Positions 1 to 5,769 are shown, counted from the first letter of the stretch. The stretch: DNA of 22,987 nucleotides from JAVBQF01 sp031549195 (GCA_031549195.1 JAVBQF010000023.1:1-22987), one strand, 5' to 3'. The notes: generated by a model from the sequence alone, not told the origin. Made by a program: numbers and translations.

Positions 1-173
1 GTATCATCTTATTGACACCATCTAATAATTCTCTATAAATAAAGAGAATGTGACAAATTGGTAGCTGCATAATAAGAGTAAATAATTGATAAAAATACAT
101 AAAAATTTAATATAACGCACCATTTTGGTGTTTTTTAGTTAGAAATTAGGGGATTGGTAACGACAACTAAACC
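1..173 (+). repeat. Cassette-head repeat, copy R1
   Basis: First of three related head repeats (the others are at 1138-1314 and 3342-3516). From position 1 the alignment to copies 2 and 3 is gap-free for at least 55 bases, up to a shared AATTGG/AATTGA. R1 is the most diverged over its first 50 bases. Conserved blocks are GCAT(A/G)ATAATA-like, ATACATAAAAATT, (AA)CGCACC, TTAGTTAG(A/G)AATT and GATTGGTAACGAC. Two hairpins are visible: ATTCTCT/AGAGAAT (28-34 with 43-49), and TTTAGTT/AACTAAA enclosing the GGTAACGAC motif at about 157-163. A short CACC-ATTTT-GGTG stem at 118-130 followed by six T could act as a weak terminator in this copy only. The likely role is a recombinase attachment region, an inference from its position at the cassette boundary. 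Confidence 0.75.
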
Positions 174-190
174 ATTAAAATTCTATTACT

Positions 191-274
191 CTATAAAGAA
201 ATAGATAGTTTCATATTATAGTAAATATGAAATGAAATATGATAAAATCAATTATGTAGAAAATTTATATTTTG
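191..274 (+). repeat. Cargo-leader repeat shared by cassettes 1 and 3 (copy 1)
   Basis: An 84-base segment that differs from 3541-3624 at only two positions by eye. It ends just ahead of the cargo gene in each cassette and is absent from cassette 2. Its near identity contrasts with the diverged head repeats and cargo genes beside it, so it was probably exchanged recently or is under selection. Confidence 0.85.
209..248 (+). promoter_or_regulatory. Candidate promoter with palindromic operator, cassette 1 cargo
   Basis: A perfect 9-bp inverted repeat, TTTCATATT / AATATGAAA (209-217 and 224-232, 6-base loop), lies directly upstream of a -10-like TATGAT at 238-243. No good -35 box is seen. The equivalent site in cassette 3 (3559-3598) has one arm changed C to T, which turns the pair into a T-G pair. 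The arrangement suggests a repressor-binding palindrome or an RNA hairpin at the start of the cargo transcript. Both readings are inference. Confidence 0.4.
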
Positions 275-290
275 GACAGGAGTAAATATT

Positions 291-869
291 ATGGATGATA
301 GACCAAAGTTAAATAAAAATTTAGATAGTTCCACATTCAAGAACTATTATTATTTGAAAGAAGAATTGATGCAGTTTTGTAGACAGGAAGGTCTACAAAC
401 TGTCGGTGGGAAAATTGATTTGACTGAACGAATATCTCAGTATCTTAGTACAGGAGAAAAGATTATTATTAAATCCAAATCAAAACCAACTGTGAATATT
501 GGGGATATTGATGAAGATACATTAATAGAGAATAATTTTGTTTGCTCTGAAAAGCATCGAGCTTTCTTTAAACAATTAGTAGGTAAAAGCTTTTCTTTTA
601 ATGTTGCATTTCAAAACTGGTTAAAAAGCAATGTTGGAAAAACATATAAAGATGCTGTGGATGCATATCACCAAATTCTAATTGATAAGAAAAACGGAAA
701 AACTGTCATAGATAAGCAGTTTGAATATAATACTTATATTCGTGATTTCTTTGCCGATAACAATGATAAAAGTCTTGATGAAGCAATAAAATGTTGGAAA
801 TATAAAAAAGGAACGCCAGGTCACAATAACTATGAAAAGACGGACTTAAACGCATTAATAATAGATTAA
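291..869 (+). CDS. SAP/DUF6434-type protein (cassette 1 cargo)
   Basis: A soluble 192-aa protein with no signal peptide or membrane segment. Residues about 20-54 (YYLKEELMQFCRQEGL...KIDLTERISQYL) fit a SAP-like helix-extension-helix fold, a family often associated with nucleic-acid binding. The rest resembles the DUF6434 type, with helical blocks around 75-130 and 144-181 and the closing signature F-F-x5-K-SLDEAI-x-CW-x3-K-x-TPG-x3-Y. The ATG is preceded by AGGAG at 278-282 with good spacing. It is the only gene in its cassette and lies under the palindrome-bearing leader shared with cassette 3. The biochemical role is unknown; DNA binding is only suggested by the SAP-like region. Family assignment is from recalled motif patterns. 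Confidence 0.75.
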   Translation: MDDRPKLNKNLDSSTFKNYYYLKEELMQFCRQEGLQTVGGKIDLTERISQYLSTGEKIIIKSKSKPTVNIGDIDEDTLIENNFVCSEKHRAFFKQLVGKSFSFNVAFQNWLKSNVGKTYKDAVDAYHQILIDKKNGKTVIDKQFEYNTYIRDFFADNNDKSLDEAIKCWKYKKGTPGHNNYEKTDLNALIID

Positions 870-879
870 ATAATAAACA

Positions 880-1049
880 GTTTCTGCATTAGAAATTGTA
901 AAAATATAAAATTAAAATGAATGTTCAATAGATCATCTTTTTTATGATAGCGCAATATGAAGAGGTAATTAAGTATCTGAAATCCCAAGAAATTATGATA
1001 TAATGGTAAAAGAAATTGAATTAGCAATTAATGTAAGGGAGTGGATTTT
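880..1049 (+). repeat. Duplicated ylqF upstream region (cassette 1 copy)
   Basis: This stretch is collinear with 4612-4790, the DNA immediately upstream of the real ylqF. Shared blocks include CATTAGAAATT, AAAATATAAAA, GATGTTCA/AATGTTCA, AATTAAGTATCTGAAATC and TATGATATAAT. It carries the -10 box TATAAT at 999-1004 and an SD (AAGGGAGTGG) before the ATG at 1050. The cassette therefore brings a full replacement promoter for the gene it enters. The two copies differ at many scattered positions, so they are homologous rather than a fresh duplication. Confidence 0.8.
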
Positions 1050-1181
1050 ATGGGTATGCATCAAAAAAGAAACATGCGAAAAATAAAGAAAGAATTTGAA
1101 GAAAATACAGGTGTTAGAAAAAGCGGTATCAATTGGTTGGTAACGATTTATCTAAACCTTAGAGGAATTCCTTATAAATAA
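1050..1181 (+). pseudogene. Truncated ylqF 5' end, 43-codon ORF
   Basis: The ATG at 1050 has a good SD (AAGGGAGTGG, 1035-1044). It opens a 43-codon frame whose first 29 codons (MGMHQKRNMRK...GVRKSGINW) match the N terminus of the intact YlqF encoded at 4791. Homology ends inside GGTATCAATTGGT. The last 14 codons (LVTIYLNLRGIPYK) are read from head repeat R2 and stop at TAA 1179-1181. The second fragment, at 3256, also gives exactly 43 codons with a similar tail. I read this as the displaced 5' end of ylqF left by integration of the downstream cassette, not as a functional gene. It may still be translated into a short lysine-rich peptide. Confidence 0.8.
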
Positions 1182-1314
1182 AGGGTTTATAGCTAATTGA
1201 TTGTTGCATGATAATATTAAATATTCGATAAAAATACATAAAAATTGATAAAAACGCACCGTTTTTTGTTTTTATTAGTTAGGAATTGATGGATTGGTAA
1301 CGACAGCTAAACCC
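1138..1314 (+). repeat. Cassette-head repeat, copy R2
   Basis: The copy begins right after the ylqF break point with TTGGTAACGATTTATCTAAACC-like sequence (motif A) and ends with ATTGGTAACGACAGCTAAAC-like sequence (motif B), 157 bases further on. Inverted arms are TAAACCTT (1153-1160) with AGGGTTTA (1182-1189), and TTAGTT with AGCTAA around motif B; in both cases the change relative to copy 3 leaves a G-T pair, so pairing is kept. A possible promoter inside it is TTGCAT - 17 bases - GATAAA (from about 1203), with a matching arrangement in R1. The role as an attachment site is inferred. Confidence 0.8.
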
Positions 1315-1346
1315 AGGTAAAAATAAATGAAAGGTGTTGATGAGAG

Positions 1347-2381
1347 GTGTCTGAAGATTTAATGATTATAAGTAGTAATGCAGCGTTTCTAATATATAGA
1401 GATGGTAGTAATGATATAAAGGTAAATGTAATGTTAATTAACAATGATTTATGGCTAACCCAAGACCTTCTAGCAGAACTTTTTGGTACTGCTAGAAGTA
1501 CAATTACAGAACACATTAATAATATTTTAAACGATGGTGAATTACTAGAAAAGACTTCCGTCGGAATTTCCGACATAAGTTCTGGTGGTAGAAAACCTAA
1601 AATATATAATTTGGATATGATTATTGCTGTTGGATATCGAGTGAATTCTAAAAAAGCAACTAATTTTAGAATATGGGCAACAAAAATTTTAAAAGAGTAT
1701 ATGATCAAAGGTGTAGTTATGGACGATGAAAGATTAAAAAATCCTAATTATATATTTGGCGAAGATTATTTCGAAGAAACTTTACAAAGAATTAGAAATA
1801 TTCGTTCAAGTGAGCGAAGATTTTATCAAAAAATTGCTGATATTTATACTGAGTGTAGTGTTGATTATGATAAAGATAGTGAAGAGACAAAAACTTTTTT
1901 TAAAACAGTTCAAAATAAATTACACTATGCAATAACTGGACATACTGCTGCTGAAATTATTTATAATAGAGTTGATTCCAGCAGGGAACATATGGGGCTT
2001 ACAAATTGGAAGAACTCACCAAATGGTCCAATCTATAAATACGATGTCGATATAGCCAAAAACTATTTAAATGAATCTGAACTTAAAAGTTTAAATAGGA
2101 TTGTTACAATGTATTTAGATTATGCTGAAGTGCAAGCAGAAAATCATAATGCAATGACAATGAATGACTGGACTAAAAAATTAAATGCATTTTTACAGTT
2201 TAATGAAAAAGAAATATTGCAAAATGCTGGTAAAATTTCACAAAAAGTTGCTCAAGAATTAGCATTTAAAGAATTTAATAAATTCAAATTAAAGCAAGAT
2301 AAAATGTTGACTTCGGATTTTGATAAGTTCTTAGAGGAAACAAAACTGATAGAAAATAGTGGAGGTAAGGAATATGATTGA
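1347..2381 (+). CDS. RhuM family protein (cassette 2 cargo)
   Basis: A 344-aa protein with the hallmarks of the RhuM ('virulence protein RhuM') family. It has an N-terminal winged/HTH-like segment at about 34-62 (DLWLTQDLLAELFGTARSTITEHI), then the NLDMIIAVGYRVNS...FRIWATKILKEYMIKG block at 88-122, then a helical region. RhuM proteins are widespread near mobile and defence loci, but their molecular role is not settled. The start chosen here is GTG 1347; an in-frame ATG at 1362 has GAGAGGTG 12 bases upstream and is equally possible. Its TGA stop overlaps the start of the PHP gene by 8 bases, indicating translational coupling. It is the only gene in the window ending in TGA. Confidence 0.88.
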   Translation: MSEDLMIISSNAAFLIYRDGSNDIKVNVMLINNDLWLTQDLLAELFGTARSTITEHINNILNDGELLEKTSVGISDISSGGRKPKIYNLDMIIAVGYRVNSKKATNFRIWATKILKEYMIKGVVMDDERLKNPNYIFGEDYFEETLQRIRNIRSSERRFYQKIADIYTECSVDYDKDSEETKTFFKTVQNKLHYAITGHTAAEIIYNRVDSSREHMGLTNWKNSPNGPIYKYDVDIAKNYLNESELKSLNRIVTMYLDYAEVQAENHNAMTMNDWTKKLNAFLQFNEKEILQNAGKISQKVAQELAFKEFNKFKLKQDKMLTSDFDKFLEETKLIENSGGKEYD

Positions 2382-3231
2382 TTTACATATCCACACTAAT
2401 AATTCAGATGGACAATATGACGTTACAACAATATTAAGAGAAGCTGAAACTAAAAAATTAAAGACAATTTCTATTGCTGATCATAATACCGCAAATGCAT
2501 ATAATCAAATTGATGATATTTCCAAATATTTTAGTGGGAAATTAATAACAGGTATTGAAATAGATTTCCTATATAACGGAAAAATAATGCACATGCTAGG
2601 GTATAACATTGATGTTGCAAAAATAAGTAAGGAAGAGTATTTAATAAAAAATAAGATGGTCTCATCTATTGAAAAAGAAAACGAATTTTTAGAATTTTTT
2701 AAACAAGTATGTACTAGATTAAATATTCTCTATACTCCAAATTTAAAGGTTATAGAAAAACAATCTTTTGCTCAAGATGTCTTAAAGGCTGATATTATTA
2801 GATATGAAGCAAACAAAGATATTTTGAATAAACTTGATATTATAGATGGTAATTTCTATAGAGTTCATATGAGCAACCCTAAAAGCCCATTTTTTATAGA
2901 TTGGACAAAAGGAAAAGAAGATATATATACAGTTGCAAAAATAATTAAAGATGCTGGTGGAATATGCTTTTTAGCGCATCCATTTGATTATAAAATTGAA
3001 AATGTAGAAAATTTTATAAATGAAGTATGTACTTTAAATATAATAGATGGTATTGAATGTTATCATAAAGCACACACAAAAGAAAACACTGACTTTTTAA
3101 TTAAATATTGTAACGAAAGAAATCTTTTAAAGAGTGGTGGAAGTGATTTTCATAATGATTCACATTTTATGGGGTATGGTGATAACGGATCATTAGAAAT
3201 AGAAGATAATATTATATGTGATTGGGAATAA
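2374..3231 (+). CDS. PHP-domain metal-dependent phosphoesterase (cassette 2 cargo)
   Basis: A 285-aa protein with a full set of PHP metal-ligand motifs: MIDLHIHTNNSDG (H5, H7, D12), ISIADHNT (D36, H37), GIEID (E62), H73 in MHMLGYN, FLAHPFDY (H202), GIECYH (E228, H231) and SGGSDFH (D258, H260). Related families hydrolyse phosphoesters such as 3',5'-bisphosphonucleotides or oligonucleotide ends. A long middle insertion (about 85-185) sets it apart from the simplest YciV-like forms. ATG 2374 is preferred over an upstream in-frame GTG (2359) because GGAGG at 2361-2365 is correctly spaced for it. It overlaps the RhuM gene by 8 bases, so the two probably work together. The substrate is unknown. Confidence 0.88.
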   Translation: MIDLHIHTNNSDGQYDVTTILREAETKKLKTISIADHNTANAYNQIDDISKYFSGKLITGIEIDFLYNGKIMHMLGYNIDVAKISKEEYLIKNKMVSSIEKENEFLEFFKQVCTRLNILYTPNLKVIEKQSFAQDVLKADIIRYEANKDILNKLDIIDGNFYRVHMSNPKSPFFIDWTKGKEDIYTVAKIIKDAGGICFLAHPFDYKIENVENFINEVCTLNIIDGIECYHKAHTKENTDFLIKYCNERNLLKSGGSDFHNDSHFMGYGDNGSLEIEDNIICDWE

Positions 3232-3255
3232 AACATAAAAAAGGAAGTGAAATCT

Positions 3256-3387
3256 ATGGATATGTATCAAAAAAGAGAACAAAGAAAAAATAATAAAGTG
3301 TCTGAAGAAAACCAAGGGGTTAGAAAAAGCGGTATCAATTGTTTGGTATCGATTTATCTAAACCCTATAGGAATTCCTTTTAAATAA
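3256..3387 (+). pseudogene. Truncated ylqF 5' end, 43-codon ORF (second copy)
   Basis: The ATG at 3256 with SD AAGGAAGTGA (3241-3250) opens MDMYQKREQRKNNK...GVRKSGINC. The first 12 residues differ from the intact YlqF start only at position 12. Homology ends at GGTATCAATTG (3331-3341), and the frame continues as LVSIYLNPIGIPFK into head repeat R3 up to TAA 3385-3387. The Trp codon at the break is TGT here instead of TGG, so the exchange point lies at or before AATTG. It has no promoter of its own and would depend on read-through from the PHP gene. Confidence 0.82.
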
Positions 3388-3516
3388 AGGGTTTACAGCG
3401 AATTGGTCGTTGCATGATAATAGTAAAAAAACAATTAAAACACATAAAAATTGAATGAAATGCACTTTTTTGATGATTTTTAGTTAGGAATTAAGTGATT
3501 GGTAACGACAACTAAA
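3342..3516 (+). repeat. Cassette-head repeat, copy R3
   Basis: It starts with motif A (TTTGGTATCGATTTATCTAA...), contains the inverted arms TAAACCCT (3359-3366) and AGGGTTTA (3388-3395) around a central AGGAATTCCT, and ends with TTTAGTT...GATTGGTAACGAC...AACTAAA, where motif B lies inside the second hairpin. Motifs A and B are 153 bases apart here, against 156-157 in the other copies. It is closest to R2 over the first 55 bases. Confidence 0.8.
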
Positions 3517-3540
3517 CCCTTACGAATAATTCCTGTTATT

Positions 3541-3624
3541 CTATAAAGAAATAGATAGTTTTATATTATGGTAAATATGAAATGAAATATGATAAAATCA
3601 ATTATGTAGAAAATTTATATTTTG
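3541..3624 (+). repeat. Cargo-leader repeat shared by cassettes 1 and 3 (copy 2)
   Basis: Matches 191-274 at 82 of 84 positions by eye. The inverted repeat TTTTATATT / AATATGAAA lies at 3559-3567 and 3574-3582, followed by a TATGAT -10-like box at 3588-3593. The two changes fall in the left arm and the loop. It ends about 66 bases before the Qng1-like start codon; the intervening DNA is not shared with cassette 1. Confidence 0.85.
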
Positions 3625-3690
3625 TCCTAACATAATCAATAGCAAAAGTTATGGATTGAGTGAATAAAAAAAATTAAGGGAGAAAAAAGT

Positions 3691-4611
3691 ATGACGTTAT
3701 TTGATAAAAGAATAGAACAAATGAAATATGTAGTAAATAATAGCAACTTTGTTACAATTAATAATAAACAAATAGATGAATTTATAAAAAAGGTAGATGA
3801 TCTTACTGACTATAAACATTGGTTATATGAATATAAAAGTATGTTTACAGAAAATGAAATTATTTTATTTGTCTTTTTAGTGGAATCTATGAATTTTTGT
3901 TTTTGGCTTGAACCTATATTTAAGTATAATAATACTAAAAAGTCAGAAGCAATGTTCAATATTTGGTTAAATAAAACTCTAAAAGATAAAAGATTGTTAG
4001 ATTTAAATTATCTGAAAGATTTAACATATTCTGATTTAATTAGTATATTTGAAATTGAAGAAGGCAATTTAAAAAATAGATATAATTCATTGATGCATAC
4101 AGTTAATGTAATTCATAATAAAGAAAATTTTTATAATGAATTATTTGCAATAAAAAGTATAGACTCTTTATATGAATACATTGTTAATGAATTTATTAAT
4201 TTTAAAGATGTATCTATGTATAAGGGAAAAGAAATATATTTTTATAAAAGAGCAACATTGTTAATTAATGATTTATTTGAACTGAGTGATACAATTAAAA
4301 ATAATATTAAATCTATAGATGCATGTCTTGGTTGTGCAGACTATGTAATACCAAAAGGATTGAGGAGTTTAGGAATACTAGAGTATAACGCTGAGTTAAG
4401 TGAAATTGTTGATGCTGAAGAGTTTATATCAAAAGACTCAGAATATGAAGTAGAAATACGTGCAAATATGTTATTTGCGTTAGAAATATTAAAACAAAAG
4501 TTGAAAAATAATGGTATATTTATTAATTCTGTAAGATTAGACAATATAATTTGGCAAAAATCCAGAGGAAAAGAAGGCAAAAATCATAAGACTAATACAA
4601 TATACTACTAA
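3691..4611 (+). CDS. Qng1/DUF2419-like queuosine-salvage N-glycosidase (cassette 3 cargo)
   Basis: A 306-aa soluble protein recognised by the family's spaced motifs: ILFVFLVESMNFCFW (58-72), FYKRATLL-NDLF (184-195), CADYVIPKGLRSLGILEY (215-232), EYEVEIRA (251-258) and VRLDNIIWQKSRG (281-293). This is the DUF2419/Qng1 family, which hydrolyses queuosine 5'-phosphate or related nucleosides to release queuine for tRNA-Q salvage. The family's usual D-Y-R-x-P is D-Y-V-I-P here, but the acidic residue (D217) and the KRA motif (K186) are retained. ATG 3691 follows AAGGGAG (3675-3681). It is the sole cargo of its cassette and shares its leader with the SAP protein gene. Substrate preference cannot be told from sequence. 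Confidence 0.78.
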   Translation: MTLFDKRIEQMKYVVNNSNFVTINNKQIDEFIKKVDDLTDYKHWLYEYKSMFTENEIILFVFLVESMNFCFWLEPIFKYNNTKKSEAMFNIWLNKTLKDKRLLDLNYLKDLTYSDLISIFEIEEGNLKNRYNSLMHTVNVIHNKENFYNELFAIKSIDSLYEYIVNEFINFKDVSMYKGKEIYFYKRATLLINDLFELSDTIKNNIKSIDACLGCADYVIPKGLRSLGILEYNAELSEIVDAEEFISKDSEYEVEIRANMLFALEILKQKLKNNGIFINSVRLDNIIWQKSRGKEGKNHKTNTIYY

Positions 4612-4790
4612 TAAGCATTTTCTACATTAGAAATTTTAAAAATATAAAACTAAAATGGATGTTCACATAGATCATTTTTTTTATAAGTGTGCAAATAACG
4701 AGGCAATTAAGTATCTGAAATCACAAAAAACTATGATATAATAATAAAAGAAATTGACTTTATTGTTTGTATAAAAGGAAGTGGAATAAC
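4612..4790 (+). promoter_or_regulatory. Active ylqF promoter region (cassette-derived)
   Basis: This is the upstream region of the intact ylqF and is homologous to 880-1049. It contains a TATAAT -10 box at 4737-4742; no convincing -35 box is visible at 16-18 bases. The SD is AAAGGAAGTGG (4774-4784), just before ATG 4791. Because it lies on the cassette side of the break point, the essential gene downstream is now transcribed from DNA brought by cassette 3. Confidence 0.6.
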
Positions 4791-5693
4791 ATGGATATGT
4801 ATCAAAAAAGAGAACAAAGAAAGAAAAATAAAGAAGAAAATAAAGACGAAACAAAGGGGTTTAGTAAAAGCGGTATCAATTGGTACCCAGGTCATATGAC
4901 TAAGGCAAGAAGAGAAATAGAAGCAAATTTAAATTTAATAGATATTGTTTATGAAGTTATTGATGCTCGAATGCCAATTAGTTCTAAAATAGCAGATATT
5001 GATAACTTAATTAAAGATAAATTAAGAATATTAATAGTAACTAAATATGATATTTGTGATAAACCTATTACTGATCAATTGCTAGAGGTCTATAAAAATG
5101 ATGGATATGAAGTAATTGAAGTAGACTTGGTTAATAATATTAATGTTAAAAAGATAGTAACTAAAACAATAGAATTAACCAAAGACTTAAATGAAATAAG
5201 AAAGAAAAAAGGATTAAAACCAAGAAGTGCTAGAGCATTAGTGATAGGAGTTCCAAATGCTGGAAAATCAACTCTTATTAACAGACTTGTAGGTAAAAAG
5301 GCAGTTCAAACAGGTGATAGACCAGGAGTAACAAAAGGAATTAGTTGGATTAGAATCAATAAAGATGTTGAACTAATGGATTCACCAGGTATCCTTTGGC
5401 CTAAAATTGAAAGTAAAGAAGTAGGTCTTAATCTAGCTGCACTTTCATCTATAAAAGAAGAAATTATAGATAAAGAAGAATTAGCAGCATATATAGTAAA
5501 TAGAATGATAGAACTATATCCAAACAGTTTAAAAGATAGATATAAATTAGATAACTTTAATGATATATTTGATATCATTGCTAAGAAAAGTGGATTTATT
5601 ACAAATAAGGAAACAGATTATGAAAAGGTATACATCAAGATAATAAATGATTTGAAAAAGGGGTACTTTGGAAATATTACACTTGATAGGTAA
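4791..5693 (+). CDS. ylqF: Ribosome-biogenesis GTPase YlqF (RbgA)
   Basis: A 300-aa circularly permuted GTPase that acts in late assembly of the 50S subunit. Motifs run in the permuted order: G4-type TKYD (84-87), G1 GVPNAGKS (153-160), G2 Thr (about 181) and G3 DSPG (197-200). The family's N-terminal block, here GINWYPGHMTKARRE (28-42), normally lies almost at the start of the protein; here a 27-residue Lys/Glu-rich extension precedes it. ATG 4791 is chosen for its SD (AAAGGAAGTGG); a TTG further upstream at 4767 lacks one. The cassette break point falls in the Trp31 codon, so the first 31 codons come from cassette 3. rnhB follows three genes later, a neighbour relationship known from Bacilli. 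Confidence 0.95.
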   Translation: MDMYQKREQRKKNKEENKDETKGFSKSGINWYPGHMTKARREIEANLNLIDIVYEVIDARMPISSKIADIDNLIKDKLRILIVTKYDICDKPITDQLLEVYKNDGYEVIEVDLVNNINVKKIVTKTIELTKDLNEIRKKKGLKPRSARALVIGVPNAGKSTLINRLVGKKAVQTGDRPGVTKGISWIRINKDVELMDSPGILWPKIESKEVGLNLAALSSIKEEIIDKEELAAYIVNRMIELYPNSLKDRYKLDNFNDIFDIIAKKSGFITNKETDYEKVYIKIINDLKKGYFGNITLDR

Positions 5694-5769
5694 ACAATTG
5701 ATAAAAAGTCAGTTGTTTTTATTTACAATATTTGTTATAATTATTTTTATAAGAATAGGAAGTGAAGTT

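Larger units (their letters stand above)
1..1137 (+). mobile_element. Cassette 1 of the ylqF array (left edge cut by window)
   Basis: This unit runs from a structured repeat at the window edge, through a SAP/DUF6434-type cargo gene, to a copy of the ylqF promoter and first 29 codons that breaks off at GGTATCAATTGGT (1125-1137). The same layout (repeat, cargo, ylqF 5' fragment) occurs twice more immediately downstream. Position 1 aligns without gaps to 1140 and 3346, which lie a few bases after the break point in the other units, so almost the whole unit is present. The boundaries are inferred from the repeat alignment. No integrase or transposase is encoded inside. The unit is probably non-autonomous, or a remnant moved by a recombinase acting in trans. 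Confidence 0.65.
1138..3341 (+). mobile_element. Cassette 2 of the ylqF array (RhuM-PHP)
   Basis: The unit spans 2.2 kb from one ylqF break point (1125-1137) to the next (3331-3341). It consists of head repeat R2, a two-gene operon (RhuM-like and PHP phosphoesterase) and a second ylqF 5' fragment. It lacks both the 84-base cargo leader and the long ylqF promoter region found in cassettes 1 and 3: only about 24 bases separate the PHP stop codon from the fragment ATG. There is no recombinase gene. Boundaries are inferred from the repeated junctions. Confidence 0.7.
3342..4884 (+). mobile_element. Cassette 3 of the ylqF array (Qng1-like)
   Basis: The unit spans 1.54 kb from the second break point to the GGTATCAATTGGT inside the intact ylqF (4872-4884). 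Contents are head repeat R3, the 84-base palindromic leader (3541-3624), a Qng1-like gene, and a ylqF promoter plus first codons that are now those of the working gene. Its frame sequences match cassette 1 on both sides of the cargo while the cargo is unrelated. No recombinase gene is present. Confidence 0.7.

Noticed and set aside
1307..1708. Long minus-strand frames opposite RhuM, priA, parE, parC and the large 3' gene
   Set aside because: They lie opposite well-supported genes, lack SD sequences and read as low-complexity hydrophobic or His/Leu-rich shadow translations.
1347..2381. Mollicutes code (TGA as Trp), which would fuse RhuM past its TGA
   Set aside because: All conserved genes use TGG for Trp and have no in-frame TGA, and a well-placed SD and ATG restart the PHP gene at the overlap.
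1050..3387. The two 43-codon ORFs as real conserved peptides
   Set aside because: Equal length follows from the fixed junction and shared repeat, and most differences in the tail change the residue, so there is no sign of protein selection.
1138..3516. Classical integron with attC sites
   Set aside because: The motif-A and motif-B hairpins do not show the RYYYAAC/GTTRRRY core pair, the cassettes carry their own leaders, and no integron integrase is present. The resemblance is only in layout.
1..3516. IS200/IS605-type element or MITE explaining the hairpin repeats
   Set aside because: No transposase is seen and no target-site duplication could be defined. A transposon would not explain the in-frame ylqF fragments broken at one shared point, although a remnant cannot be fully excluded.
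1..3625. CRISPR array suggested by repeated sequence
   Set aside because: The repeats are long, kilobases apart, separated by genes and tied to ylqF fragments; there are no short regular spacers or cas genes.
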